Part shown: positions 1 to 7,825 of the stretch, in pieces | Position numbering within the stretch: the first letter of the stretch is position 1 | Layout of the letters: every line of letters starts with the position of its first letter | Assembly: GCA_934096015.1 (NCBI GenBank) | Contig: CAKOLD010000004.1 | Location: forward strand, 1 to 59,047 | Direction of reading: 5' to 3' | Length of the DNA: 59,047 nt | From: an uncultured Bacilli bacterium | GTDB taxonomy: Bacteria; Bacillota_I; Bacilli_A; RF39; UBA660 | Notes under the pieces: generated by a model | What the model was told of the DNA's origin: nothing | The model's database searches: none | The model's input: only the letters and a program-made list of their open reading frames with translations | Made by a program: the position numbers and the translations under genes

Positions 1-25
1 TTTTATGAAAAAAATGGAGGTAATT

Positions 26-1996
26 ATGAATTTAGAAGATATAAAAGGTTTAGGACCAGTAAGTATTCAAAAATTAAAAAAACTAAACATCTTAAATATT
101 TACGATTTGCAAAATTATTATCCATATAAATACAATATATTAATTCCAAATAAATTAAGTGATCAGGCAGAAATTTTAAAATTAAATGCCATCATAATTG
201 ATTATCCAAAAATAAATTATATAAGAAAAAACCTAACAAAATTAACTATAACTGTAATTGTTGAAAATCAATCACTAAAAGTTACTATATTTAACAGACA
301 CTTTTTAAAAGATAAATTGTATCCAAATAAATCAATTTTTATAATAGGAAAATATAATAGACTTATTAATAGTTTCATAGCCAATGACATTATATTGGAA
401 AATATAAATAATGAAAAAATAGAACCAAAATATCATTTGATAGAATCCTTAAAAAACAATCAAATACATAATTATATTTTAGAATCTCTAAAATTTCCAG
501 TTAAAGATGAATTACCAAACGAATATGTTGAAAAACATAAACTTATCAACAATAAAGTTTCACTAGAATATATTCATAATCCCCAAACAGAAAAAGAAAT
601 AGTTGAAGCAAAAAAAAGAATTATTTATGAAGAACTATTTGATTATATGTTTAAAATTAATTACATAAAAAATAAAATAATTCAATCAGAAAAAAATATT
701 ATTAAAAAAATCAATAAAAAAGATCTTCAAATGTTTATAAAAAATTTACCATTCAATTTAACGGTTGACCAATTAAATGCCGTTAACGAAATAGAAAAAG
801 ATTTTGAATCTAATAAAAGAATGAATAGACTTATATTAGGTGATGTTGGAAGTGGAAAAACCATAGTTGCTGTTATTGCCTTATATATGAACCAAAAATC
901 AGGATTTCAAGGAGCCTTTATGGCCCCAACGGAAGTATTAGCAGAGCAACATTATAAAGAGTTTTTAAAATATTTTAAGAAAGACCAAATAAAATTATTA
1001 ACAGGAAGTACCTCAAAAAAAAATAAAGCTAGCATATTAAATAATTTAAAAGAAGGAACAATTGATATAATTATTGGAACACATAGCCTAATAGAAGAAA
1101 GCGTAGAGTTTAAGAATCTTGGATTAGTAATAACTGATGAACAACATAGATTTGGTGTAAATCAAAGAAAAAATCTTCAAAATAAAGGTGAACTTGTAGA
1201 TGTGATTTACATGAGTGCAACACCAATTCCTAGAACTCTAGCTTTAACTATTTATGGTGATATGGAAATTTCAGAAATAAAAACAAAACCATCAGGAAGA
1301 AAACCAATAATTACTAAACTTTATAAATATAAAGAACTTAAAGAAGTTTTAAATGCATGTCTTGAAGAATTAAAACTAAATCATCAGGTTTACGTGGTAT
1401 GTCCCTTAATAGAAGGTCAAAATGAAAATTCCGTAGAAAATTTAAAAGAAAAATTTGAATTAGCATTTCATAATAAAGTAAAAATAGAAACACTTCATGG
1501 TAAGAAAAACAGCAAAGAAAAAGAAGAAATAATTAACAATTTCAAAAAAAATCTGACAAAGATTTTAATAAGTACTACAGTAATAGAAGTTGGAATAGAC
1601 GTAAAAAATGCTACTACAATGATAATTTTTGATGCAGAAAGATTTGGATTAGCAACTCTTCATCAGTTAAGAGGGCGAGTTGGTAGAAATGATATTCAAT
1701 CATACTGTTATTTAATTAGTGATAAAGAAACAGAAAGATTAAAAGTTTTAGAGCAAAGTAATGATGGTTTTTATATTAGTGAAAAAGATTTTGAATTAAG
1801 AGGTAGTGGAGATATTTTTGGTACAAATCAAAGTGGTGAAAAATTATTTAAAATGGCCAATTTAAAAGAGGATTATAAGATTTTAAAATGTGCCAATGAA
1901 GACTCACTAGAATTTTTAAAAAATAATAAAGATAACAAATTTAATAAATATCCCAAATATAAATCCATAATTAATAAATTAGAATTTATTGATTAA
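26..1996 (+). CDS. recG: ATP-dependent DNA helicase RecG
   Basis: RecG is a superfamily 2 helicase that remodels stalled forks and branched DNA during recombination and repair. An N-terminal wedge (OB-fold) region is followed by the helicase core. Visible motifs are Walker A GDVGSGKT near residue 272, the DEQH box near residue 370, SATPIPRTLALT, and QLRGRVGR near residue 548. The start at 26 is chosen because GGAGG at 16-20 lies 5 nt before it; in-frame ATGs at 5 and 14 have no such site. The resulting 656 aa is slightly shorter than typical RecG (about 680). In another frame a TGA at 6-8 could end an upstream gene, but too little is visible to name it. Confidence 0.96.
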   Translation: MNLEDIKGLGPVSIQKLKKLNILNIYDLQNYYPYKYNILIPNKLSDQAEILKLNAIIIDYPKINYIRKNLTKLTITVIVENQSLKVTIFNRHFLKDKLYPNKSIFIIGKYNRLINSFIANDIILENINNEKIEPKYHLIESLKNNQIHNYILESLKFPVKDELPNEYVEKHKLINNKVSLEYIHNPQTEKEIVEAKKRIIYEELFDYMFKINYIKNKIIQSEKNIIKKINKKDLQMFIKNLPFNLTVDQLNAVNEIEKDFESNKRMNRLILGDVGSGKTIVAVIALYMNQKSGFQGAFMAPTEVLAEQHYKEFLKYFKKDQIKLLTGSTSKKNKASILNNLKEGTIDIIIGTHSLIEESVEFKNLGLVITDEQHRFGVNQRKNLQNKGELVDVIYMSATPIPRTLALTIYGDMEISEIKTKPSGRKPIITKLYKYKELKEVLNACLEELKLNHQVYVVCPLIEGQNENSVENLKEKFELAFHNKVKIETLHGKKNSKEKEEIINNFKKNLTKILISTTVIEVGIDVKNATTMIIFDAERFGLATLHQLRGRVGRNDIQSYCYLISDKETERLKVLEQSNDGFYISEKDFELRGSGDIFGTNQSGEKLFKMANLKEDYKILKCANEDSLEFLKNNKDNKFNKYPKYKSIINKLEFID

Positions 1997-2012
1997 AAAT
2001 CTTCAAAACCAA

Positions 2013-2041
2013 TTGACAAATATTCTTAAATTTTATATCAT
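2013..2041 (+). promoter_or_regulatory. Consensus sigma-A promoter of the candidate small RNA
   Basis: TTGACA at 2013-2018 and TATCAT at 2036-2041 are separated by exactly 17 nt. Transcription would start near 2047-2050, just at the first hairpin of the RNA candidate downstream. Confidence 0.7.
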
Positions 2042-2046
2042 ATTTA

Positions 2047-2145
2047 TAGCATGGTAGAAATATCATGCAGATAACTCTAACGACATTGTGTTAGAGTGTA
2101 TCAACCAAAACCCCCTGAAGAGAGCGAAAGCTCTCGTTTTTGTTT
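2047..2145 (+). ncRNA. Candidate small structured RNA (about 100 nt)
   Basis: About 280 nt between recG and the sirtuin gene hold a self-contained transcription unit. After a consensus promoter come three hairpins. The first pairs 2049-2056 with 2061-2068 around a GAAA tetraloop. The second pairs 2074-2081 with 2090-2097. The third is an intrinsic terminator at 2120-2135, again with a GAAA loop. A C-rich single strand (CCCCC, 2111-2115) lies before the terminator. I do not recognise it as SRP RNA, 6S RNA or a riboswitch class I know. It could be a trans-acting sRNA or a cis-acting attenuator of the sirtuin gene. Confidence 0.5.
2120..2144 (+). terminator. Intrinsic terminator with GAAA loop
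   Basis: GAGAGC (2120-2125), GAAA loop, GCTCTC (2130-2135), then a T-rich tract from 2137. It ends the small RNA candidate, or attenuates transcription into the sirtuin gene. Confidence 0.75.
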
Positions 2146-2274
2146 ATTTTAAGGAATTTTTGAGTAATGAAAAGTGCTCTATGTTTCATAATAGTTGTTA
2201 TATTTATGTAAACATATAAAAAATTTTTAATTTAAATATATTAGTAACAAATATACGAATAAGGAGTAAAAATT

Positions 2275-2994
2275 ATGCTTAATGAAAAAATAAAAAAGTT
2301 ACAAGAGATAATGGATAATTCAAATAATATTGTATTTTTTGGTGGTGCGGGAGTATCAACAGCAAGTGGCTTAAAAGATTTTAGAGGAAAAAATGGTATA
2401 TATAAAGAAAAGTACGATAAAACACCAGAATATTACTTAAGCTGTTCATGTTTATATCAGGAACCAGAAGTATTTTATAAATTTTATAAAGATAACATGA
2501 ATTGTTTGCATGCTAAACCTAATATAGTCCATACCTATTTGACAAAATTAGAGAAAAATGGCAAATTAAAAGCAATAATTACACAAAATATAGATAATTT
2601 ACATCAGAAAGCCGGTAGTAAAAATGTTTTGGAAATACACGGGACAACATTTAGAAATTATTGTGTTGGCTGTAATAAAGAATATGATGCAAATTACATT
2701 TTTAATTGTAAGGGCATCCCGAAATGTGAATGTGGAGAATTGATTAGACCAGACGTTGTCCTATATGGTGAATTGTTACCCAATTGTTTCGACGATGCAA
2801 AAAGCTATATAGCTAAAGCAGATACTTTAATAGTTGCAGGAACATCATTAACAGTACAACCTGCATGTGGTCTTGTTGATTTATTTAAGGGTAAGAATCT
2901 AATAATTATTAATAATGATAAAACACCATATGATAATAAAGCAACTTTAATTATTAATGACGATTTAGTAAATGTATTTTTTAATTTAAAGTGA
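2275..2994 (+). CDS. NAD-dependent protein deacylase, sirtuin (Sir2/CobB family)
   Basis: Sirtuins remove acyl groups from protein lysines using NAD+, giving nicotinamide and O-acyl-ADP-ribose. The NAD-binding motif GAGVSTASGLKDFRG lies near residue 24, TQNIDNLHQKAG precedes the catalytic His122 (EIHG), and GTSLTVQPA is in the C-terminal Rossmann part. The small domain carries zinc ligand candidates Cys130 and Cys133 (CVGC) and Cys151 and Cys153 (CECG), the CxCG form of the second knuckle. The length of 239 aa is normal for bacteria. AAGGAG at 2261 fixes the start. It follows the small RNA unit and is probably transcribed on its own. Confidence 0.95.
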   Translation: MLNEKIKKLQEIMDNSNNIVFFGGAGVSTASGLKDFRGKNGIYKEKYDKTPEYYLSCSCLYQEPEVFYKFYKDNMNCLHAKPNIVHTYLTKLEKNGKLKAIITQNIDNLHQKAGSKNVLEIHGTTFRNYCVGCNKEYDANYIFNCKGIPKCECGELIRPDVVLYGELLPNCFDDAKSYIAKADTLIVAGTSLTVQPACGLVDLFKGKNLIIINNDKTPYDNKATLIINDDLVNVFFNLK

Positions 2995-3104
2995 CATATG
3001 TAGGAACTATAAAGATTAGTTTCAATAAAATTTTTTTCAAAAAAAATCTAAAAATTATTATTTAATGTTAATAATAATTTTTATTTTGAAAGTGAGGTTT
3101 AAAT

Positions 3105-3158
3105 ATGAAAAATATATTCTATACATATTTAAAAGAAAAAACTAGTATGGTAGAATAA
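3105..3158 (+). CDS. Possible 17-codon leader or micro-ORF
   Basis: A short frame begins with ATG at 3105 after GTGAGG and ends with TAA at 3156-3158, 30 nt before the next gene. The peptide (start MKNIFYTYLKE) resembles nothing I recognise. It could be a leader peptide, a gene remnant or chance. Confidence 0.2.
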   Translation: MKNIFYTYLKEKTSMVE

Positions 3159-3188
3159 TCAAATAAAATTTAATTATTAGGGGGATTT

Positions 3189-3743
3189 ATGAACAAGGTA
3201 ATTTTTTTATATATAGATGGAGTCTTAAATGATATAAGAATAAAATTTAAAGAAGAAAGCGTAAATGTCATTAAAGAATTAATAAAAATATATAATGCTA
3301 AAGTAGTCATGATAACATCGTGGCAATTAAATGGTACTATAAATAGAAGAAAATATATTGCAAATAAATTAACAGAACAAGGGATATATAAAGTAGATTT
3401 TATTGAACCAAATTTTGAAGGAGGTTTTTTTGGTATAGATATACCAGATCGAGTATTGGGAATAATTGATTATTTAAAAAATCATAATGTATCAAGCTAT
3501 GTAATATTGGATGATGAGTATCATAATGACTATAGATTATTATGTTTAAATCATTATAGGACTTTGCCACTAAAAGGATTAACACGCAAAGACCTATCAA
3601 AAATATCATTTAAAAAAGTAAATTTGAACAACTTTAATTATGTAACCTATGAATATAGAAAAATGGATGAATATGAACAAGCAACAAACGATTTAATAAA
3701 AGTATTAAAAAAAGTTAATAATATACATAATTTTACAAATTAA
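3189..3743 (+). CDS. HAD-like protein lacking the catalytic nucleophile
   Basis: The 184-aa protein resembles the small HAD phosphatase-like domain found in RNA-repair and related proteins (PF18143 type). Motif I reads FLYIDGVLN instead of FLDIDGVLN, so the nucleophilic Asp is Tyr8 while the acid/base Asp10 remains. Motif II (MITSW) and motif IV (VILDDEYHND, near residue 107) are intact. Loss of the nucleophile predicts no phosphatase activity, so it may be a binding protein or a decaying gene. A strong GGGGG Shine-Dalgarno site precedes the ATG and the frame is open throughout, which argues against simple decay. The substrate is unknown. Confidence 0.75.
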   Translation: MNKVIFLYIDGVLNDIRIKFKEESVNVIKELIKIYNAKVVMITSWQLNGTINRRKYIANKLTEQGIYKVDFIEPNFEGGFFGIDIPDRVLGIIDYLKNHNVSSYVILDDEYHNDYRLLCLNHYRTLPLKGLTRKDLSKISFKKVNLNNFNYVTYEYRKMDEYEQATNDLIKVLKKVNNIHNFTN

Positions 3744-3808
3744 GTGTATATGAATAGTACTTTTTAAAAAAAAAATGATAAAATAATGCATAGAGAAAAG
3801 AGGTATTT

Positions 3809-4699
3809 ATGTATATAATTAATTTTATAAGAGGATTTTGTATGGCTCTGGCAGACAGTGTTCCAGGAGTATCTGGAGGAACAGTAGCTTTTATCTTAGG
3901 ATTCTATGACAAATTTATAACATCTCTTGATGATTTGGCAACTGGTTCTATGGAAAAGAAAAAAGAATCTTTAAAGTTTTTATTTAAAATAGGTATTGGT
4001 TGGATAGTTGGATTTGTTTTAGCAGTTTTAGTTCTAGGAAATCTATTTGAGAGTCATATATATCAAATTAGCTCACTATTTATAGGTTTTATAATTTTTG
4101 CTATTCCTATAATTATAAAAGAAGAGAAAGACTGCTTAAAAGGGAAATATTTAAATCTTATATTTTTTATAATTGGAATCGCTGTTGTTTGTGCAATAAC
4201 ATATTTTAATCCAATAGGAAGTGCTGAAACTAGTATTGATGTTAGTCACGTATCATTGAAATTAGGAATTTATACATTCCTAGTTGCTATGATTGCAATA
4301 TCAGCAATGGTATTGCCTGGAATAAGCGGATCAACACTTTTGTTAATATTTGGTTTATATATGCCAATAATTAATGCAATTAAAGAATTTTTACATTTCA
4401 ACTTATCATATATGCCTATTTTAATTATATTTGTTTTAGGTATTATAACTGGAATCTTATTAACAATAAAAATAATAAAAAAATCTATTGAAAATCATAG
4501 ATCAGCGATGATGTATTTAATTTTAGGACTAATGATTGGTTCAATATATGCAATTATAGAAGGTCCTAAAACTCTTGATATACCCCAAGCTGCATTAAGC
4601 TTTAAAACTTTTAGTATAATTTATTTTATAATTGGAGGATTAGTAATTATCGGAATGCAATTATTAAAAAATAAATTAGAAAAAGGAAAACAAGATTAA
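3809..4699 (+). CDS. popT: DUF368 membrane protein, PopT-type polyprenyl-phosphate transporter
   Basis: DUF368 (PopT) proteins return undecaprenyl phosphate from the outer to the inner face of the membrane, recycling the lipid carrier of wall synthesis. The hallmark ADSVPGVSGGTVAFILGFYD lies near residues 15-34, and a second glycine/proline re-entrant motif (VLPGISGSTLL) near residue 170 reflects the internal duplication. About eight hydrophobic segments are visible and the 296-aa length is normal. AAGAGG precedes the start. The next gene, undecaprenol kinase, begins 2 nt after the stop, so both probably act on the same lipid pool. The family is clear; the direction of transport is known only from studied homologues. 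Confidence 0.88.
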   Translation: MYIINFIRGFCMALADSVPGVSGGTVAFILGFYDKFITSLDDLATGSMEKKKESLKFLFKIGIGWIVGFVLAVLVLGNLFESHIYQISSLFIGFIIFAIPIIIKEEKDCLKGKYLNLIFFIIGIAVVCAITYFNPIGSAETSIDVSHVSLKLGIYTFLVAMIAISAMVLPGISGSTLLLIFGLYMPIINAIKEFLHFNLSYMPILIIFVLGIITGILLTIKIIKKSIENHRSAMMYLILGLMIGSIYAIIEGPKTLDIPQAALSFKTFSIIYFIIGGLVIIGMQLLKNKLEKGKQD

Positions 4700-4701
4700 C
4701 A

Positions 4702-5046
4702 ATGATAAAATTTTTAAGAAGCTTCAAATATGCTTTTGAAGGTATTGTTAGTTCTATTAAAAGTGAAAGAAATGTAATAGTTCACTTTTTAATAATGATA
4801 TTAGTAATTATTTCAGGACTATATTTTCATATATCCAAAACAGAATGGTTAATATGTATTATTCTTTTTGGTCTTGTAATAAGTGCAGAATTAATGAATA
4901 CTGCTATAGAAACAACATTAGATTTATGTCATCCTGAAAAAAACGATAAAGTAAAATTAGCTAAAGATGTTGCTGCCGGATCAGTTCTCGTAACAGCTAT
5001 ATCTGCAGCAATTATAGGATTACTTATATTTATTCCTAAAATATAA
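4702..5046 (+). CDS. dgkA: Undecaprenol kinase / diacylglycerol kinase (DgkA family)
   Basis: This small membrane kinase phosphorylates undecaprenol (or diacylglycerol) at the inner face of the membrane. The 114-aa protein has an N-terminal amphipathic region (FKYAFEGI), three membrane helices and the family signature ELMNTAIETTLDL followed by KLAKDVAAGSVL. In Gram-positive bacteria the family mainly makes undecaprenyl phosphate. The gene lies 2 nt behind popT and is translationally coupled to it. A terminator at 5050-5078 ends the pair. Confidence 0.93.
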   Translation: MIKFLRSFKYAFEGIVSSIKSERNVIVHFLIMILVIISGLYFHISKTEWLICIILFGLVISAELMNTAIETTLDLCHPEKNDKVKLAKDVAAGSVLVTAISAAIIGLLIFIPKI

Positions 5047-5049
5047 AAA

Positions 5050-5078
5050 AATTAAACATCCAGTTTAATTTTTTTTAT
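5050..5078. terminator. Bidirectional terminator between dgkA and the HTH gene
   Basis: AATTAAAC (5050-5057) pairs with GTTTAATT (5063-5070), with A-tract before and T-tract after. It serves both convergent genes. The stop codon of the minus-strand HTH gene (5065-5067) lies inside the stem. Confidence 0.75.
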
Positions 5079-5322
5079 TTGGTATATATTCAATAATGTC
5101 TTCCAATTTGCAATTACAAAAATCACAAATCTTTGCAATAACATTTGCGTCAAATCTAGTTAAATCTCCTCTAGCATACCTATTAATTACTTTGTATTCA
5201 GAATTTAATTGTTTTGCTAAAATATATTTTGTTTTTTTTATTTTCTTTAGCATTAATTCTAATTTAAATTTATAATATCCATTTTCACAAGGAATAATGA
5301 ATACTCTAGCATCTTTTCTCAT
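5065..5322 (-). CDS. Small XRE/Cro-type helix-turn-helix regulator
   Basis: The 85-aa protein contains a Cro/C1-type HTH of the HTH_26 kind: LKKIKKTKYILAKQLNSE, then a recognition-helix region and ICDFCNCKLEDIIEYIP, the usual C-terminal end of the domain. It is probably a DNA-binding regulator of unknown target. An in-frame ATG exists at 5331, but the Shine-Dalgarno GGAGG (5333-5337) is 1 nt from that and 10 nt from the ATG at 5322, so 5322 is preferred. About 20 residues precede the HTH, which is more than usual for these tiny regulators. Confidence 0.8.
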   Translation of the reverse strand: MRKDARVFIIPCENGYYKFKLELMLKKIKKTKYILAKQLNSEYKVINRYARGDLTRFDANVIAKICDFCNCKLEDIIEYIPNKKN

Positions 5323-5461
5323 AAAATCCATTCCTCCAGTTGATAATTTGTTTACTTACATAAATTGTATCACCGTAGGTCCCTTGAAATAAGCTGACAC
5401 AAAAGCCCATAATAATTTTGCCCATTTTTTTCACAAATATTCTAGCAAATTTTAAAAAAAA

Positions 5462-5503
5462 TTAGCACTCTATATTGACAAGTGCCACAACTAGTGTTAT
5501 AAC
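5462..5503 (+). promoter_or_regulatory. CIRCE-like HrcA operator and promoter of htpG-hsp20
   Basis: A perfect CIRCE left arm TTAGCACTC (5462-5470) is followed by 9 nt and a degenerate right arm AAGTGCCAC (5480-5488; consensus GAGTGCTAA). The -35 box TTGACA (5475-5480) lies in the spacer and the -10 TATAAC (5498-5503) follows after 17 nt. The layout matches the clpB promoter in this window. HrcA repression is inferred from the family; hrcA itself is not in the window. Confidence 0.75.
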
Positions 5504-5507
5504 ATAA

Positions 5508-5533
5508 TTAGTTAGTATAAATGTACTAACTAA
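5508..5533 (+). repeat. 10-bp perfect inverted repeat in the htpG leader
   Basis: TTAGTTAGTA (5508-5517) and TACTAACTAA (5524-5533) are perfect inverted arms around TAAATG, just downstream of the predicted start of transcription and about 26 nt before the htpG start codon. It could be a second operator or an mRNA hairpin that affects stability or translation. Confidence 0.7.
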
Positions 5534-5558
5534 GAGCAGAATAGAAAAGAGTGATATA

Positions 5559-7406
5559 TTGAAACATAGACAATTTAAAGCAGAATCAAAGAAATTGCTT
5601 GATATGATGATTAATTCTATTTACACAAATAAAGAAATATTTTTAAGAGAATTAATAAGTAATGCTAGTGATGCCATAGACAAATTATATTATCAGTCTT
5701 TAACAGATAAAAAAATATCAGTAAAGAAAAATGATTTAAAAATTCAAATTGATATTGATAGTAACGCGAGAGTATTAACTATAAAAGATAATGGCTGTGG
5801 TATGACAGAAGAAGAATTAGAAAGCAACCTAGGTACAATTGCCAAAAGTGGATCTGCATTATTTAAAGAAAATAATGATTTGAAAAAAGATATGGAAATA
5901 ATAGGCCAATTTGGAGTAGGATTTTATTCAGCATTTATGGTTTGTGATAAAGTTGAAGTTATCAGTACATCAGTAAATGATCCTAAAACATATAAATGGT
6001 CGTCAAACGGAATAGATGGTTATTCTATAGAAGAAACAGAAAAAAAACCAATTGGTACAACTATTAATTTGTATTTAAAAGAAAATACTGAAACTGAAAA
6101 TTACGATGAATTCTTAGAAACATCAGAGATTGAAAGATTAATAAAAAAATATTCGGATTATATTCATTATCCAATTCAATTATTAAAACAACATGATGAT
6201 AAAAAAGAATATGTAACCATAAATAGTATGATTCCAATATGGAAGAAAAAACAATCAAGTGTAAAAGAAGAAGAGTATAATGATTTTTATACAGATAAAT
6301 TTTATGACTACGAAAAGCCATTAAAAATTATTAGAAGTGAAGTTGAAGGTCAAAGTACATATCAAGCACTATTATTTATTCCATCACATGCTCCATACGA
6401 TTTTTATACAAAAGAATATGAAAAAGGTTTGAAACTATATTCAAAAGGTGTTTTAATTCAAGAAAAGTGTTCTGAATTATTACCAGATCATTTTAGTTTT
6501 GTAAAAGGAATAGTTGATTCAGAAGATTTAAGTTTAAATATCTCCCGTGAAACTCTTCAACAAAATCATCAATTAAAACTAATTGCAAAAAGTTTAGAAA
6601 CTAAAATAACTAAAGAGTTAGCTAATATGTTAAAAGAAGAACGAGATAACTACGAAAAATTTTTTGAAGCTTTTGGAAATCAATTAAAATATGGTATATA
6701 CTCTAGTTATGGAATGAATAAAGAAAAATTAGAAGATTTACTATTATTCAAAGAAAGTAAAGAACACAAATATATTACTTTAAATGAGTATCTTGAAAAC
6801 ATGTTAGAAAATCAAGAAAAAATTTATTATGCATCTGGAGAAACTATTGAAAAAATAGATTTATTACCTCAAGTAGAAGCAGTAAAAAATAAAGGATATC
6901 AAATATTATATTTAACTGATTACGTAGACGAATTTACTTTAAAGTCTTTAGAAAATTATAAAGATAAAAAATTCCAAAATGTATCTGATGAATCTTTAGA
7001 TTTAGATTCAGAAGATGAAAAAAAAGCAATCAATAAAGAAAATGAAGATAACAAAGAATTGCTTAAAGAAATAAAAGAATCATTAAATATAACTGAAGTA
7101 AAATTTACTAATAGATTAACAAATCATCCAGTATGCTTAACAACAACAGGTGAGGTTTCCATTGAAATGCAAAAAGTTTTAAATGCTATGCCAAATAATG
7201 AAAAAATAGAAGCTAAGACAACAATGGAAATTAATATAAAACATCCTATTGCTGATAAGTTAAAAGAATTATATAAAAATAATCAAAATGAAACAATAAA
7301 AGAATATGCTAAAATACTTTATTCACAAGCAAGATTAATTGAAGGTTTATCACTTGATAATCCAACAGAAATTAGTAATCTAATATGTGAAGTATTAGCA
7401 AAATAA
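5559..7406 (+). CDS. htpG: Molecular chaperone HtpG (Hsp90)
   Basis: HtpG is the bacterial Hsp90, a dimeric ATP-driven chaperone. The GHKL ATPase motifs are present: LRELISNASDAIDK, DNGCGMTEEEL and GQFGVGFYSAFMV. They are followed by the middle domain with NISRETLQQN and a C-terminal dimerisation region. At 615 aa it has normal length. The start is a TTG at 5559; it gives KHRQFKAESKKLLDMMINSIY, matching the conserved family N-terminus, and no suitable ATG lies nearby. A small heat-shock gene follows 18 nt later, and a CIRCE-like promoter precedes it, so it is probably heat-inducible. Confidence 0.97.
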   Translation: MKHRQFKAESKKLLDMMINSIYTNKEIFLRELISNASDAIDKLYYQSLTDKKISVKKNDLKIQIDIDSNARVLTIKDNGCGMTEEELESNLGTIAKSGSALFKENNDLKKDMEIIGQFGVGFYSAFMVCDKVEVISTSVNDPKTYKWSSNGIDGYSIEETEKKPIGTTINLYLKENTETENYDEFLETSEIERLIKKYSDYIHYPIQLLKQHDDKKEYVTINSMIPIWKKKQSSVKEEEYNDFYTDKFYDYEKPLKIIRSEVEGQSTYQALLFIPSHAPYDFYTKEYEKGLKLYSKGVLIQEKCSELLPDHFSFVKGIVDSEDLSLNISRETLQQNHQLKLIAKSLETKITKELANMLKEERDNYEKFFEAFGNQLKYGIYSSYGMNKEKLEDLLLFKESKEHKYITLNEYLENMLENQEKIYYASGETIEKIDLLPQVEAVKNKGYQILYLTDYVDEFTLKSLENYKDKKFQNVSDESLDLDSEDEKKAINKENEDNKELLKEIKESLNITEVKFTNRLTNHPVCLTTTGEVSIEMQKVLNAMPNNEKIEAKTTMEINIKHPIADKLKELYKNNQNETIKEYAKILYSQARLIEGLSLDNPTEISNLICEVLAK

Positions 7407-7424
7407 TAGAAAGAGGGAATTTAT

Positions 7425-7802
7425 ATGTTACCAAGTAGATTATTTTATGACACATTTTTAGATGAAATGCCAAGTATGAAAGGAATGCAATGTGATATTT
7501 ATGAAAAAGATAATAATTACCACATTGAAATGGATGTTCCAGGATATAAAAAAGAAGAAATAAAAATTGAATGTCACAAAGGAACATTAACAATAACTGC
7601 AGAAAAAAATATTGAAAATGAAGAAAAAGACGAAGATAAAAAATATATTCGTCAAGAAAGAAAATACGGAAAGATAGAAAGATCATTTTATTTAGGTGAT
7701 ATTGAAGAAGAAAATATTCATGCTAAATTTGAAAATGGTATACTAGAAATAATAGTTCCAGAAAAAAAAGAAATAGAAAGAAAAACTATAGAAATAAATT
7801 AG
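7425..7802 (+). CDS. Small heat-shock protein, Hsp20/alpha-crystallin family
   Basis: Small heat-shock proteins hold unfolding proteins in oligomers until ATP-driven chaperones refold them. The 125-aa protein has the alpha-crystallin core (YHIEMDVPGYKKEEIKIE through FENGILEIIVPEKK) and ends with the I-x-I motif (IEI) used for oligomer contacts. AGAGGG precedes the start. It shares a transcript with htpG, and a GNRA-looped terminator follows directly after the stop. Confidence 0.95.
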   Translation: MLPSRLFYDTFLDEMPSMKGMQCDIYEKDNNYHIEMDVPGYKKEEIKIECHKGTLTITAEKNIENEEKDEDKKYIRQERKYGKIERSFYLGDIEEENIHAKFENGILEIIVPEKKEIERKTIEIN

Positions 7803-7825
7803 TAGGAGAGATCCTACTTTTTTTA
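7801..7825. terminator. Terminator of htpG-hsp20
   Basis: AGTAGGA (7801-7807), loop GAGA, TCCTACT (7812-7818), then a run of T. It overlaps the last base of the hsp20 stop codon. The convergent helicase gene ends at 7823, inside the T-tract. Confidence 0.85.

Noticed and set aside
2047..2145. Small RNA candidate as 4.5S SRP RNA or 6S RNA
   Set aside because: It lacks the GGAAGCAG-type SRP domain and the long central-bubble hairpin of 6S RNA.
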